Shown here: one piece after another, positions 8,507 through 17,262 of the stretch
How positions within the stretch are numbered: the first letter of the stretch is position 1
Layout: every line of letters starts with the position of its first letter
NCBI GenBank assembly: GCA_903877095.1
Contig: CAIRCP010000075.1
Coordinates: 1 to 51,696 of the forward strand
Reading direction: 5' to 3'
From: an uncultured Actinomycetes bacterium
GTDB lineage: Bacteria; Actinomycetota; Actinomycetes; Mycobacteriales; Mycobacteriaceae
DNA length: 51,696 nucleotides
The notes under the pieces: generated by a model
Seen by the model: the letters and a program-made list of their open reading frames with translations, nothing else
The model's database searches: none
Told to the model about the DNA's origin: nothing
Made by a program: the position numbers and the translations under genes

Positions 8507-9250
8507 ATGGTCGAGCCGACGAGCGCAAACGGTGATGGGCCGCGCCCGAAGTACGCGCGGGTGCTGCTCAAGCTCGGTGGGGAGATGTTCGGCGGCGGTT
8601 CGGTGGGCCTGGACCCCGACGTTGTCGCGCAGGTCGCCGGGGAGATCGCCGAAGTGGTCCGCGGCGGCGTCCAGGTCGCGGTGGTGATCGGAGGCGGCAA
8701 CTTCTTCCGCGGCGCGCAACTGCAGCAACGCGGGATGGAACGCACCCGCTCGGACTACATGGGCATGCTCGGCACGGTCATGAACAGCCTTGCGCTGCAG
8801 GACTTCCTGGAAAAGGAAGGCATCGTCACCCGGGTCCAGACGGCCATCACCATGGGGCAGGTCGCCGAGCCCTACCTCCCGCTGCGGGCGCGCCGGCACC
8901 TGGAGAAAGGCCGGGTGGTGATCTTCGGTGCCGGCATGGGGCTGCCCTACTTCTCCACCGACACCACGGCCGCCCAGCGTGCGCTGGAAATCGGAGCGGA
9001 GGTGGTCCTGATGGCCAAGGCCGTCGACGGCGTGTTCACCGACGACCCGCGGGACAATCCGGACGCCGAGCTGTTCGCCGAGATCACCCACCGCGAGGTG
9101 CTGGAGCGGGAACTTCGGGTCGCCGACGCCACCGCTTTCAGCCTGTGCATGGACAACGGAATGCCGATCCTGGTCTTCAACCTGCTGACAAGTGGCAATA
9201 TTGCCCGGGCGGTCGCTGGTGAGAAGATCGGGACCCTGGTCACCACCTGA
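8507..9250 (+). CDS. pyrH: UMP kinase
   Basis: Phosphorylates UMP to UDP (amino-acid kinase fold, hexameric). The 247-residue product shows the phosphate-binding strand [12 protein letters not shown], the UMP site [15 protein letters not shown], and the catalytic/ATP-site region [19 protein letters not shown] and [12 protein letters not shown] chose ATG 8507 rather than the in-frame GTG 8495 because AGGAG at 8498-8502 lies ideally 4 nt before 8507 and would be inside the longer form. It is followed 25 bp later by frr, the universal pyrH-frr pair. Confidence 0.96.
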   Translation: MVEPTSANGDGPRPKYARVLLKLGGEMFGGGSVGLDPDVVAQVAGEIAEVVRGGVQVAVVIGGGNFFRGAQLQQRGMERTRSDYMGMLGTVMNSLALQDFLEKEGIVTRVQTAITMGQVAEPYLPLRARRHLEKGRVVIFGAGMGLPYFSTDTTAAQRALEIGAEVVLMAKAVDGVFTDDPRDNPDAELFAEITHREVLERELRVADATAFSLCMDNGMPILVFNLLTSGNIARAVAGEKIGTLVTT

Positions 9251-9275
9251 CGGCCGCACTGATTTCAGGAGATCC

Positions 9276-9833
9276 ATGATCGACGAAGCCCTCTTCGACG
9301 CCGAAGAGAAGATGGAGAAAGCCGTGGCGGTCGCGCGCGACGACCTGGCGTCCATCCGGACGGGCCGCGCCAACCCCGGCATGTTCTCGCGGATCGTCAT
9401 CGACTACTACGGCGCGCCCACACCGATCACGCAGATGACGAGCATCAACGTGCCGGAGGCCCGGATGGTGGTGATCAAGCCCTACGAGGCCGGCCAGTTG
9501 CGCGCTATCGAGGACGCCATCCGCAACTCCGACCTGGGCGTCAATCCCACCAATGACGGCAACATCATCCGTGTCTCGATCCCGCAGCTGACCGAGGAAC
9601 GTCGTCGCGACCTGGTCAAACAAGCCAAGTCCAAGGGTGAGGACGCCAAGGTGTCGGTACGCAACATCCGCCGGCGCGCCATGGAGGAACTGCATCGCAT
9701 CAAGAAGGACGGCGAGGCCGGCGAGGACGAGGTGGGCCGGGCGGAGAAGGAACTCGACAAGTCGACCGCCCAGTACGTCGCGCAGATCGACGAGATCGTC
9801 AAGCACAAGGAAGGCGAACTGCTGGAGGTCTAG
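9276..9833 (+). CDS. frr: Ribosome recycling factor
   Basis: Splits post-termination ribosomes together with EF-G. The product is 185 residues, the family norm, starting [20 protein letters not shown]. It has the conserved [21 protein letters not shown] and [19 protein letters not shown] segments ([15 protein letters not shown]), and the long helical bundle ending with the charged [20 protein letters not shown]. The start at 9276 is set by AGGAGATCC immediately upstream; the longer reading runs back into pyrH in another frame. Confidence 0.97.
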   Translation: MIDEALFDAEEKMEKAVAVARDDLASIRTGRANPGMFSRIVIDYYGAPTPITQMTSINVPEARMVVIKPYEAGQLRAIEDAIRNSDLGVNPTNDGNIIRVSIPQLTEERRRDLVKQAKSKGEDAKVSVRNIRRRAMEELHRIKKDGEAGEDEVGRAEKELDKSTAQYVAQIDEIVKHKEGELLEV

Positions 9834-9854
9834 GGCCTTCGCAGAATAACGATC

Positions 9855-10712
9855 GTGGCAGACACCGCATCCCCACCGGCTAATACGTCGAAGGCCGGTC
9901 GCAATCTCCCCGCAGCAATCGGCGTCAGCCTCCTGCTGGGCGGCATCGTCATCGCCACCCTGATCTTCGCCCCGCGCGGGTGGCTGGTCATCCTGTCTGT
10001 CGCGATGGCGGTCGCGACCCACGAGGTGGTGGCGCGGCTACGCGAGGCGGACTACTCGATCCCGCTCGTCCCGCTTCTGATCGGTGGTCAGGCGATGATC
10101 TGGCTGACGTGGCCGTTCGGTCCCGCCGGCGCGCTGGGGGCCTACGGCGGAACCGTGCTGGTCTGCCTGATCTGGCGCCTGCTGAGCCAAGGGCTGCAGA
10201 GCCAGCCGGTCAACTACGTCCGCGACGTCGCGGTCACGATTTTTCTTGCCACCTGGATCCCGCTCTTCGGCGCTTTCGGGGCGCTGCTGGTCTATCCCGA
10301 TCCTCGTGAGGGCGCATCGCGGGTTTTCGCATTCATGCTCGCCGTGGTGTTCTCGGACGTCGGGGGCTACGCGGCCGGTGTGCTGTTCGGCAAGCACCGG
10401 ATGGTCCCGGCGATCAGCCCGAAGAAGTCCTGGGAGGGCTTCGCCGGTTCGGTGGTGTGCGGAACCACCGCCGCGGTCCTCGCCGTGACCTTCATCATGC
10501 ATAAGCCGTGGTGGGTGGGCGTGCCGATGGGACTCATGCTGGTCATCACCGCGACGCTGGGCGATCTGGTCGAATCGCAGTTCAAACGCGACCTCGGCAT
10601 CAAGGACATGGGCACTCTGCTTCCCGGTCACGGCGGGCTGATGGACCGGATCGACGGCGCACTGCCATCGGCGGTCGCCACGTGGATCGTGCTCAGCCTG
10701 TTGGCCCACTGA
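9855..10712 (+). CDS. cdsA: Phosphatidate cytidylyltransferase
   Basis: Makes CDP-diacylglycerol from phosphatidate and CTP at the inner membrane, the branch point for phosphatidylinositol, cardiolipin and PE in mycobacteria. The 285-residue protein has about eight hydrophobic segments and the CTP-transferase signature: S-x-F-K-R ([11 protein letters not shown], about residues 237-247) followed by [11 protein letters not shown]. The start is GTG 9855, 21 bp after frr. Rv2881c equivalent, in the conserved frr-cdsA-rlmN order. Confidence 0.95.
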   Translation: MADTASPPANTSKAGRNLPAAIGVSLLLGGIVIATLIFAPRGWLVILSVAMAVATHEVVARLREADYSIPLVPLLIGGQAMIWLTWPFGPAGALGAYGGTVLVCLIWRLLSQGLQSQPVNYVRDVAVTIFLATWIPLFGAFGALLVYPDPREGASRVFAFMLAVVFSDVGGYAAGVLFGKHRMVPAISPKKSWEGFAGSVVCGTTAAVLAVTFIMHKPWWVGVPMGLMLVITATLGDLVESQFKRDLGIKDMGTLLPGHGGLMDRIDGALPSAVATWIVLSLLAH

Positions 10713-10729
10713 TCGTCGATACTGGAGCA

Positions 10730-11836
10730 GTGAAGCAGGATCTGGTCTTCGAAGCGCCCCGTCGTGGCCTGCCGCCGCAGCACTTCGCCGACCTCGACCC
10801 CGCCGAACGCACCGCAGCCGTCACCGCTCTGGGGCTGCCCGGTTTCCGGGCCAAACAGATCGCGCACCAGTACTACGGCCGCCTGCAGGCCGATCCCCAG
10901 CAGATGACCGATCTACCCGCAGCCGTCCGCGACGCCATGTCCGAGGCGCTCTTCCCGCCGCTGCTGGCGGTCGTCCGGGAGGTCCAGTGCGACGCCGGAG
11001 ACACCCGAAAGACGTTGTGGCGCGGTCATGGTGGCGCGACGTTCGAGTCGGTGCTGATGCGCTACCCGGATCGCAACACCGTCTGCATCTCGTCGCAGGC
11101 CGGCTGTGGGATGGCCTGCCCGTTCTGCGCGACCGGCCAGGGCGGTCTGACCCGCAACCTCAGTACGGCCGAGATCGTCGAGCAGGTCCGGGCCGCCGCG
11201 GTGGCGGTGCGCGAACGCCCAGATGACGGACGGGGTGGTGGCCGGCTGTCGAACGTCGTATTCATGGGGATGGGCGAGCCACTGGCCAATTACGCCCGGG
11301 TGATCGCGGCCGTTCGGCGCATCATCTCGGCGCCGCCGGACGGGTTCGGCATCTCCGCGCGCTCGGTGACGGTGTCGACGGTGGGACTGGCCCCGGCCAT
11401 CCGAAAGCTGGCCGACGAACACCTCGGGGTGACGCTCGCGCTGTCGCTGCACACTCCCGACGACGAACTGCGTGACACCCTGGTGCCGGTCAACAACCGG
11501 TGGAAGGTCAGCGAAGTCCTTGATGCCGCCCGCTACTACGGCGAGGCGACCGGACGGCGCGTGTCCATCGAATACGCGCTGATCCGCGACATCAACGATC
11601 AGCCCTGGCGGGCCGACCTGCTGGGCAGCCTGCTGCACCGGGCGCTGGGGCCGTTAGCCCACGTCAACCTCATCCCGTTGAATCCGACACCGGGCAGTAA
11701 GTGGGACGCCAGTCCCAAGCCGGTGGAGCGGGAGTTCGTGCGGCGGGTGCGCGCCAAGGGCGTGTCGTGCACGGTGCGCGACACCCGCGGACGTGAGATT
11801 GCGGCCGCGTGCGGCCAGCTGGCCGCCGAGGGATAG
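10730..11836 (+). CDS. rlmN: Dual-specificity 23S rRNA/tRNA methyltransferase RlmN
   Basis: Radical-SAM enzyme methylating C2 of A2503 in 23S rRNA (and A37 in some tRNAs). The 368-residue product has the CxxxCxxC cluster motif as CGMACPFC (about residues 124-131), the GGE-like motif GMGEPLANY, and the C-terminal catalytic Cys in SCTVRDTRG. The start is taken as GTG 10730 ([11 protein letters not shown]), which matches the family start; a longer in-frame extension overlaps cdsA and looks non-coding. M. tuberculosis H37Rv has a disrupted neighbourhood here; in this genome the gene is full length. Confidence 0.95.
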   Translation: MKQDLVFEAPRRGLPPQHFADLDPAERTAAVTALGLPGFRAKQIAHQYYGRLQADPQQMTDLPAAVRDAMSEALFPPLLAVVREVQCDAGDTRKTLWRGHGGATFESVLMRYPDRNTVCISSQAGCGMACPFCATGQGGLTRNLSTAEIVEQVRAAAVAVRERPDDGRGGGRLSNVVFMGMGEPLANYARVIAAVRRIISAPPDGFGISARSVTVSTVGLAPAIRKLADEHLGVTLALSLHTPDDELRDTLVPVNNRWKVSEVLDAARYYGEATGRRVSIEYALIRDINDQPWRADLLGSLLHRALGPLAHVNLIPLNPTPGSKWDASPKPVEREFVRRVRAKGVSCTVRDTRGREIAAACGQLAAEG

Positions 11837-11847
11837 AGCGCGAGCCG

Positions 11848-12102
11848 CTAGCGCAGGATGCCGCGGCGGCGCAGAACGATGTCCCGGATGATCCAGAAAG
11901 CGACGAACGCGGCCATGCCGATCAGCCACAGGTTCTCGACACGGCCGATGTGGTTGCCGCGCAGCATGCCCAACAGGAAAACGATGATGAAGATGCCCGC
12001 TCCGTACCAGGTGCGGGGGGTGATCTTGCTCCAACCCCACGCCGCGGACGGAATCTCGGCGGGATCGACCTCCGAATAGCGCTCCACCTCGGTGTTGACC
12101 AT
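11848..12102 (-). CDS. DUF2631 small membrane protein
   Basis: An 84-residue actinobacterial protein (Rv2876-like) of unknown function. After a polar start (MVNTEVERYSEVDPAE) it has two hydrophobic segments, about residues 33-48 and 58-74, with a basic tail RRRG, suggesting a hairpin membrane protein. It converges with rlmN (11 bp between stops) and is transcribed in the same direction as the photolyase gene upstream. Confidence 0.85.
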   Translation of the reverse strand: MVNTEVERYSEVDPAEIPSAAWGWSKITPRTWYGAGIFIIVFLLGMLRGNHIGRVENLWLIGMAAFVAFWIIRDIVLRRRGILR

Positions 12103-12195
12103 GTCGGCTCCTGTCCAGTCGTGACTGCCGTCATTCTGGCATATCCGCCGTAATCGGATCGTGCGATCCCGGCCCGCGCCTGGTCGTCGTGGGAG

Positions 12196-13563
12196 TCAGG
12201 CTCGGCCGAGCAGCCCGTAGCGCCGCAACGCCTCGTTGCGTTCGGCCGCGTGGTCGACGATCGGCTCGGGATAGCCGGGGGGCCGGCCGGCCTTGAGCCG
12301 GTGGACGTCGGCCCCTTTGATCTCCGGGTCGGCGAGTTCGGGCACCCACCGTCGTACGTAGTCGCCGTCCGGGTCGAACTTCTCGCCTTGCGCGGTGGGG
12401 TTGAAGACCCGGAAGTACGGCGCCGCATCCGTGCCGCTGCCCGCGCACCACTGCCAGCCGTGCTGGTTGCTGGCGACGTCGGCGTCGACGAGTTGCTCCA
12501 TGAACCAACGCGCCCCCCACTGCCACGGCAGGTGCAGATCCTTGACCAGGAACGATGCCACGATCATCCGGACCCGGTTGTGCATGAAACCCGTTGCTAG
12601 CAACTGGCGCATCCCGGCGTCGACGATCGGGTAGCCGGTTCGGCCCTGTTTCCACGCGTCGAACGCCGCGTCTCCGTCCGGTCCGGTGTCGACGTCGATG
12701 GCGTCGAAGGCGGCGTTCCAGTTCCGCCACGCGCTGGCCGGCCACTGCTGCAGGACGGCTGCGTAGAAATCGCGAAACGCCAACTCCCGCAGGTAAGACG
12801 CGGCACCCGGATCGCGGGTGTCCAGGTCCGCCGCGAGGGTGCGCGGGTGGATCGTGCCGAACTTCAGGTGCGCCGACATCCGGCTGGTGCCGGGCCTGTC
12901 CGGCCGGTCGCGGTCGTCGGCGTAGGACTGCAGACCGTCGGCGAGGAATTCCTTCCAGCGCTGGCGGGCCGCCACTTCTCCAGCCGGAATATCAAGGGGG
13001 ACGCCCGGATTCGGGCAGTCCACGACGGCGGGAAGGCCGCTCACCCCGGCCGGGTCGATCCAGGAGACCCCTGCCGCCCCGGACTGCGCCGGCGCACGCC
13101 AGCCGATATCGCGCCAGCGTTTGAAGAACGGGGTGAACACCTTGTAGGGAGTCCCGTCGTCCTTGGTCACCCGCCCGGGTGACACGAGATAGGGCGAGCC
13201 GGAGGCCTGCAGCGAAATGCGTTGTGTGCCAAGGAGTTCGGCTACTACGGCATCTCGGCGCACGCCGAACGGGCTGAAATCGGCCGAGATGTGCACCGCC
13301 GCCGCGTCCACTGCCGAGCAGATGGCCGGAACGACGTCCTCGGGTAGTCCGCGGGTCACCAGCAGTCGGCCGTCGAGGCCGGCCTGGATCTCCCGCAGGG
13401 AATCGCCGAGGAACTGCAGCCGGCGCGGGCCGCTGGTGGCTTCCAGCCGTGGGTCCAGTACGAAGCAGGCAAGCACGTCCGCCGAGTCGGCGGCGGCGTC
13501 CAGCAGGGCGGGCAGATCCCGCAGGCGAAGGTCGCGGCGGAACCACAAAACCGTGGCAGGCAT
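12196..13563 (-). CDS. phr: Deoxyribodipyrimidine photolyase (class I)
   Basis: Light-driven repair of cyclobutane pyrimidine dimers using FADH- and an antenna chromophore. The 455-residue protein has the N-terminal photolyase domain (ATVLWFRRDLRLRDLPALL) and a C-terminal FAD-binding domain with the class I signatures TGYPIVDAGMRQL, NRVRMIVASFLVKDL and WQWGARWFME, then ASNQHGWQWCAGSGTDAAPY. Pathogenic slow-growers of the tuberculosis complex lack a photolyase, so this points to an environmental species exposed to light. A small inverted repeat (CGGATCG/CGATCCCG near 12156-12172) lies downstream of its stop. Confidence 0.94.
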   Translation of the reverse strand: MPATVLWFRRDLRLRDLPALLDAAADSADVLACFVLDPRLEATSGPRRLQFLGDSLREIQAGLDGRLLVTRGLPEDVVPAICSAVDAAAVHISADFSPFGVRRDAVVAELLGTQRISLQASGSPYLVSPGRVTKDDGTPYKVFTPFFKRWRDIGWRAPAQSGAAGVSWIDPAGVSGLPAVVDCPNPGVPLDIPAGEVAARQRWKEFLADGLQSYADDRDRPDRPGTSRMSAHLKFGTIHPRTLAADLDTRDPGAASYLRELAFRDFYAAVLQQWPASAWRNWNAAFDAIDVDTGPDGDAAFDAWKQGRTGYPIVDAGMRQLLATGFMHNRVRMIVASFLVKDLHLPWQWGARWFMEQLVDADVASNQHGWQWCAGSGTDAAPYFRVFNPTAQGEKFDPDGDYVRRWVPELADPEIKGADVHRLKAGRPPGYPEPIVDHAAERNEALRRYGLLGRA

Positions 13564-13616
13564 AGCGCCATCGTGCCCTCAGATCCCGGACGGGAGTGCG
13601 TGGGGGCGAAAAAGGA

Positions 13617-13660
13617 GCCGGCCAGGGGGCGCGAAGGAGTGGCGCGCCGCCCTGGCCGGC
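13617..13660 (-). terminator. Strong intrinsic terminator for the first fasciclin gene
   Basis: GCCGGCCAGGG (13617-13627) pairs with CCCTGGCCGGC (13650-13660), and inside it GGCGCG (13628-13633) pairs with CGCGCC (13643-13648), giving a 17-bp stem with one bulged base. On the minus strand it is followed by CTCCTTTTTC, a T-run, so it terminates transcription from the fasciclin gene ending at 13706 and insulates phr. Confidence 0.85.
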
Positions 13661-13705
13661 TTGATGAGGTGCTGCGCCCCACCCGGCGAGGTGGGGGTTT
13701 CTCGC

Positions 13706-14293
13706 CTAGCTGGCGGGAGGCAGCAGCACCGTGTCGATCAGGTACACCGTTGCGTTGGCGGTCGGGATGCCGCCGCAGACGACGTTGGCGTTGTTGACCA
13801 TCAGGTGGTCGCCCATGCCGCTCACGGTGACGTCGGCGCCGTTGACAGTCTTGTGTGTGCCGACGACCTGATCCGGTCCGGCCTGGCCCGAGACGACGTG
13901 GTAGGTCAGAATCGACGACAGCAGGGTGGAGTCGGTCTTGAGCTTGTCGATCGTGGCCGCGTCGAGCTTGGCGAACGCGTCATTGGTCGGCGCGAACACG
14001 GTGAACTGACCGCCGTTGAGGGTGCTTACCAGGTTGACCTGCGGGTTGAGGCCCCCGGACAGAGCCGCTGCCAGCGTCGACAGCACCGGGCTGTTGGCCG
14101 TGGCCGTCGCGACCGGGACCTTGGCGAGTTCGCCGACCGAGCCGGGACCGGTGGGAACTTGCTGGGCGTACGCGGCGCAGCCGGGGCCGACCAGATGGGT
14201 GTCGGCAGCGGCAGTCGGAGACATGATGAGCCCGAAGCCCAACGCGGCGGCTGCCAGGCCGGCGGCAGGCGCGGCCTTGGTGATGTTCCTCAT
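13706..14293 (-). CDS. Secreted fasciclin-domain protein (MPT70-like)
   Basis: A 195-residue exported protein with one FAS1 domain. Residues 1-30 form a Sec signal peptide ([18 protein letters not shown]) without a lipobox Cys, so it is soluble and secreted like MPT70. The FAS1 core reads [14 protein letters not shown] (H1 region) and [10 protein letters not shown] (YH motif). I chose ATG 14293 because GAAAGGA lies just before it and would be coded inside the 5-residue longer form. It is the third in a tandem of three paralogues; dipZ, which separates mpt70 and mpt83 in M. tuberculosis, is absent. Confidence 0.92.
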   Translation of the reverse strand: MRNITKAAPAAGLAAAALGFGLIMSPTAAADTHLVGPGCAAYAQQVPTGPGSVGELAKVPVATATANSPVLSTLAAALSGGLNPQVNLVSTLNGGQFTVFAPTNDAFAKLDAATIDKLKTDSTLLSSILTYHVVSGQAGPDQVVGTHKTVNGADVTVSGMGDHLMVNNANVVCGGIPTANATVYLIDTVLLPPAS

Positions 14294-14324
14294 TGTGGAT
14301 CCTTTCAAAGGTGAATTTGAGTGC

Positions 14325-14352
14325 GATTCGTTGCCGACGGGGAGTCGGATTG
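14325..14352 (-). promoter_or_regulatory. SigK-like promoter for the secreted fasciclin gene
   Basis: On the minus strand CAATCC (14352-14347), 16 nt of spacer and CGAATC (14330-14325) lie about 32 bp upstream of the start codon. In M. tuberculosis mpt70 and mpt83 are transcribed by SigK from promoters of roughly CCATCC-N16/17-CGAAT form (recalled from literature). The match is by eye. Confidence 0.5.
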
Positions 14353-14376
14353 AGTGAAGTGCGACACTCGGCGGCA

Positions 14377-14405
14377 GGGGACGCGGAGCTTTGGTCCGCG
14401 TCCCC
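14377..14405 (-). terminator. Hairpin terminator after the second fasciclin gene
   Basis: A perfect 11-bp stem, GGGGACGCGGA (14377-14387) with TCCGCGTCCCC (14395-14405), around a 7-nt loop, starts 10 bp beyond the stop of the gene ending at 14415. It lacks a T-run, as many mycobacterial terminators do. Confidence 0.75.
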
Positions 14406-14414
14406 CGCCCGCCG

Positions 14415-15107
14415 CTATGGCGTGGGGGTGGTGGCCGGTGCCGCGGGCGGCATCAGCACGGTGTCGATGAGGTACAGGGTGGCGTTGGCGGTCTTGATGC
14501 CGCCGCAGACGACGCCCGCATCGTTGACCTTCAGCGAGTCGCCGGAGCCGGTGACCTTCACGGACTCACCCTGGACCGTCTTGTGGTCGCCGACGACGGC
14601 CGAGGGGCCGGCCTGACCGGAGACCACGTGGTAGGTCAAGATCGACGTCAGTAGCTTGGAGTCGGTCTTGAGCTTGTCGATGGTGGCCGGTTCCAGCTTG
14701 GCGAACGCCTCGTCGGTCGGGGCGAAGACGGTGAACTCGCCGTTGTTAAGCGTCTCCACCAGGTTGACGTCCGGATTCAACTTGCCCGACAGGGCGCTGG
14801 CCAGCGTGGTCAGCACCGGGCTGTTTCCCGCGGCAGTGGCGACCGGGTCTTTGGCAAGACCCTCCACCGAGCCGGGTCCGGTGGGAACCTTCTCCGCGTA
14901 GCTCGCGCAACCCGCGCCGACCAGGGCCGCCGGTGCAGCGCTCGCGGACGTCGACGTGGCTGACGACATCACCGACGAGGCCGAGCTCATGGTCGACGAG
15001 GCAGATGACTCGGCCTTTTCTTTCGTCTCCGTCGAGCAGGACGACAGTGTCAGGGCGGTAGCTGCCGCCAAAGTCACGGCGACAAGAGCTGAGCGATGGA
15101 TGGTCAT
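14415..15107 (-). CDS. Fasciclin-domain lipoprotein (MPT83-like)
   Basis: A 230-residue surface lipoprotein. The start [11 protein letters not shown] leads to a signal peptide with lipobox LSSC, so C24 is the lipidated residue, followed by a Ser/Ala linker. One FAS1 domain follows ([22 protein letters not shown], in pieces [11 protein letters not shown] and [12 protein letters not shown]) and a Pro/Thr tail. Its FAS1 domain is very close to that of the secreted paralogue next door, like the MPT83/MPT70 pair of the tubercle bacillus. ATG 15107 was chosen because the signal peptide begins there; the longer ORF adds a Cys/His-rich N-terminus with no such logic. Confidence 0.93.
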   Translation of the reverse strand: MTIHRSALVAVTLAAATALTLSSCSTETKEKAESSASSTMSSASSVMSSATSTSASAAPAALVGAGCASYAEKVPTGPGSVEGLAKDPVATAAGNSPVLTTLASALSGKLNPDVNLVETLNNGEFTVFAPTDEAFAKLEPATIDKLKTDSKLLTSILTYHVVSGQAGPSAVVGDHKTVQGESVKVTGSGDSLKVNDAGVVCGGIKTANATLYLIDTVLMPPAAPATTPTP

Positions 15108-15163
15108 GTTTCTTTGAATTCCCTCCGGTAAGCGGCCGCGCTGAGTCGGCGGCCACGAAAGTA

Positions 15164-15191
15164 GTTCGGTGCCCGTGGCACCGACGGATGG
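15164..15191 (-). promoter_or_regulatory. SigK-like promoter for the MPT83-like gene
   Basis: On the minus strand CCATCC (15191-15186) is followed after 16 nt by CCGAAC (15169-15164), a close match to the recalled SigK promoter form. An 8-bp hairpin, TCGGTGCC/GGCACCGA (15166-15184), is embedded in the spacer and -10 region. The expected transcript would have a ~50-nt leader. Confidence 0.55.
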
Positions 15192-15196
15192 GATGA

Positions 15197-15212
15197 TGTG
15201 ACAACCGTCACA
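15197..15212. promoter_or_regulatory. Perfect CRP-type site TGTGA-N6-TCACA
   Basis: TGTGACAACCGTCACA is an exact match to the cAMP receptor protein consensus, shared by mycobacterial Crp (Rv3676 family). It lies directly upstream of the SigK-like -35 element of the MPT83-like gene, centred about 48 bp from the predicted transcription start, and 37 bp past the stop of the neighbouring gene. A regulatory role is inference. Confidence 0.6.
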
Positions 15213-15249
15213 CATTGCCGCGCTCGCGGCGGTGCGATGTGGGTGAGCG

Positions 15250-16020
15250 TTACGACGTCGGAGTGGTGCTGGTCTCGTCGGTCGGCGTCTCGCCTGAGGT
15301 ACTGGTGGTCGGCGTGGCCGGCGCGGGAGGAGGCGGCGGCATCAGGACCGTATCGACGAGAAAGACGATGGCGTTGGCGGTCTTGATCGCGCCGCAGACC
15401 ACGCCGGCGTCGTTGACCCGCAGTTCATCGCCGGCACTGGTCACCTTGACGGTCTGGCCCTGCAGGGTCTTCTGCTCGCCGACGACGGCCTGCGGGTCGA
15501 GTTCACCGGTGACCACGTGGTACTTCAGAATCGCCGTGAGCAGGCCCGCATCGTTGCGGAGTTTGTCCAGCATTTCCGGGGCGAGTTTGCCGAAGGCGTC
15601 GTCGGTAGGCGCGAACACGGTGTACTGGCCCTTGTTCAACGTCTCACTCAGGTCGACCTCGGTGTTGAGCCTGCCCGTGAGCGCGCCGGCCAGGGTGGTC
15701 AGTTCGGCGCTGTTGGAAAGTGCGACCACCACCGGGTCGCGGCCCATGCCCAGCACCGAACCGGGGCCGCTGGGCACTCGCTGGACGTAGCCCGCGCAGC
15801 CGGCGCCCACCACGCCGGGCGGCACGTCGACCTCCGTCGAGGCCGGCGTGGGCTTCTGCTTGGACGTCGGCTTCGCCGCGGAGGTCTTCGCCGGCGGGCC
15901 CACCAGGGTGGATTCGGAGGCGGTGTCCGATTCGCTGACATTCGACGAGCACGCCGAGAACGCCAGCACCGAGACGGCGGCGAGGCTGACGACGCCGAGC
16001 GCGGTGCGGTGGACGGTCAT
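15250..16020 (-). CDS. Fasciclin-domain lipoprotein, third paralogue
   Basis: A 256-residue lipoprotein with one FAS1 domain. The start [16 protein letters not shown] gives a signal peptide ending in lipobox FSAC (lipidated C24). A long Lys/Pro/Thr-rich linker ([19 protein letters not shown]) probably spans the periplasm or cell wall before the FAS1 core ([26 protein letters not shown]). It ends with a Pro-rich tail. AAGGAGAA lies before ATG 16020; the long upstream reading is antisense to dxr. It is more diverged than the other two copies and has no obvious SigK-like promoter; it diverges from dxr across 54 bp. Confidence 0.9.
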   Translation of the reverse strand: MTVHRTALGVVSLAAVSVLAFSACSSNVSESDTASESTLVGPPAKTSAAKPTSKQKPTPASTEVDVPPGVVGAGCAGYVQRVPSGPGSVLGMGRDPVVVALSNSAELTTLAGALTGRLNTEVDLSETLNKGQYTVFAPTDDAFGKLAPEMLDKLRNDAGLLTAILKYHVVTGELDPQAVVGEQKTLQGQTVKVTSAGDELRVNDAGVVCGAIKTANAIVFLVDTVLMPPPPPAPATPTTSTSGETPTDETSTTPTS

Positions 16021-16074
16021 GGGCAGGTTCTCCTTGTTTCTCCGGTCCGGGGTCCGTCGCTGCACAATAGACGG

Positions 16075-17262
16075 GTGACCCGAGGCGACCGCGTGCGTGT
16101 ACTGATCCTCGGCAGCACGGGTTCGATCGGAACGCAGGCGCTGGAGGTCATCGCCGCCAACCCGGACCGTTTCGAGGTGGTCGGCCTGGCGGCAGGGGGT
16201 GGGAACCCCGACCTGCTGGCCCGTCAGCGCGCCGAGACCGGCGTCCGGGCAGTCGCGGTGGCCGATCCCGCCGCCGCCGATCGCGTCGGCGACGTCACCT
16301 TCAGCGGACCTGACGCCGCCACCAGCCTGGTGCGCGACACCGCTGCGACCGTCGGCGTCGACGTCGTGCTCAACGCGCTGGTCGGGGCTCTGGGCCTGGA
16401 ACCCACGCTGGCCGCGCTGGAGACCGGGGCGCGGCTGGCGCTGGCGAACAAGGAGTCGTTGGTCGCCGGCGGTCCGCTGGTGCTCAAAGCGGCCCGGCCC
16501 GGCCAGATCGTGCCGGTGGACTCCGAGCATTCGGCGCTGGCCCAATGCCTACGCTCCGGCAGCGCCGACGAGGTGGCCCGCCTGGTGCTCACTGCCTCCG
16601 GGGGACCGTTCCGTGGCTGGACGGCGCAGGATCTGGAGGCGGTGACGCCCGAACAGGCCGGCGCCCATCCCACCTGGAACATGGGGCCGATGAACACCCT
16701 GAACTCGGCGTCGCTGGTGAACAAGGGACTGGAACTGATCGAGACGCACCTGTTGTTCGGCGTTCCCTACGAGCGCATCGGTGTCGTCGTGCACCCGCAG
16801 TCGATCGTGCACTCGATGGTCACTTTCACCGACGGCTCCACCATCGCCCAGGCCAGCCCGCCGGATATGAAACTGCCGATCTCCCTCGCCCTGGGCTGGC
16901 CGTCGCGGGTTGCCGGCGCGGCGGCGGCCTGCGACTTCAGCACCGCGTCGACCTGGGAGTTCGAACCGCTGGACGCTGCTGTGTTCCCTGCGGTCGACCT
17001 GGCCCGGCGGGCCGGTGAGACGGGCGGATGCCTGACCGCGGTCTACAACGCGGCCAACGAAGAGGCGGCCGAGGCGTTCCTCGCCGGACGCATCCGTTTC
17101 CCCGCGATCGTAAGAACAATCGCTGACGTCCTCGACGGCGCAGACCAGTGGGCCGCCGAACCCGCTACCGTAGAAGAAGTTCTCGACGCCCAGCGATGGG
17201 CCCGGCGACGCGCCCGCGAAGCCCTCGACGTCGCTGCACAGGAGGTTTCCCCGTCCCGATGA
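16075..17262 (+). CDS. dxr: 1-deoxy-D-xylulose 5-phosphate reductoisomerase
   Basis: Second step of the MEP pathway: NADPH-dependent conversion of DXP to MEP (fosmidomycin target). The 395-residue protein has the NADPH fold [16 protein letters not shown] (starting near residue 10), the catalytic segment [14 protein letters not shown], the flexible-loop region SMGPM-like ([19 protein letters not shown]) and [14 protein letters not shown] 16075 ([13 protein letters not shown]) is the start that fits the family; upstream residues in this frame are antisense to the fasciclin gene. The stop overlaps the rip1 start (ATGATG), so dxr-rip1 are translationally coupled, as in M. tuberculosis Rv2870c-Rv2869c. 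Confidence 0.95.
   Translation: MTRGDRVRVLILGSTGSIGTQALEVIAANPDRFEVVGLAAGGGNPDLLARQRAETGVRAVAVADPAAADRVGDVTFSGPDAATSLVRDTAATVGVDVVLNALVGALGLEPTLAALETGARLALANKESLVAGGPLVLKAARPGQIVPVDSEHSALAQCLRSGSADEVARLVLTASGGPFRGWTAQDLEAVTPEQAGAHPTWNMGPMNTLNSASLVNKGLELIETHLLFGVPYERIGVVVHPQSIVHSMVTFTDGSTIAQASPPDMKLPISLALGWPSRVAGAAAACDFSTASTWEFEPLDAAVFPAVDLARRAGETGGCLTAVYNAANEEAAEAFLAGRIRFPAIVRTIADVLDGADQWAAEPATVEEVLDAQRWARRRAREALDVAAQEVSPSR

Noticed and set aside
12156..12172. The inverted repeat downstream of phr as a terminator
   Set aside because: Only a 7-bp stem with a 2-nt loop and no T-run; too weak to call.
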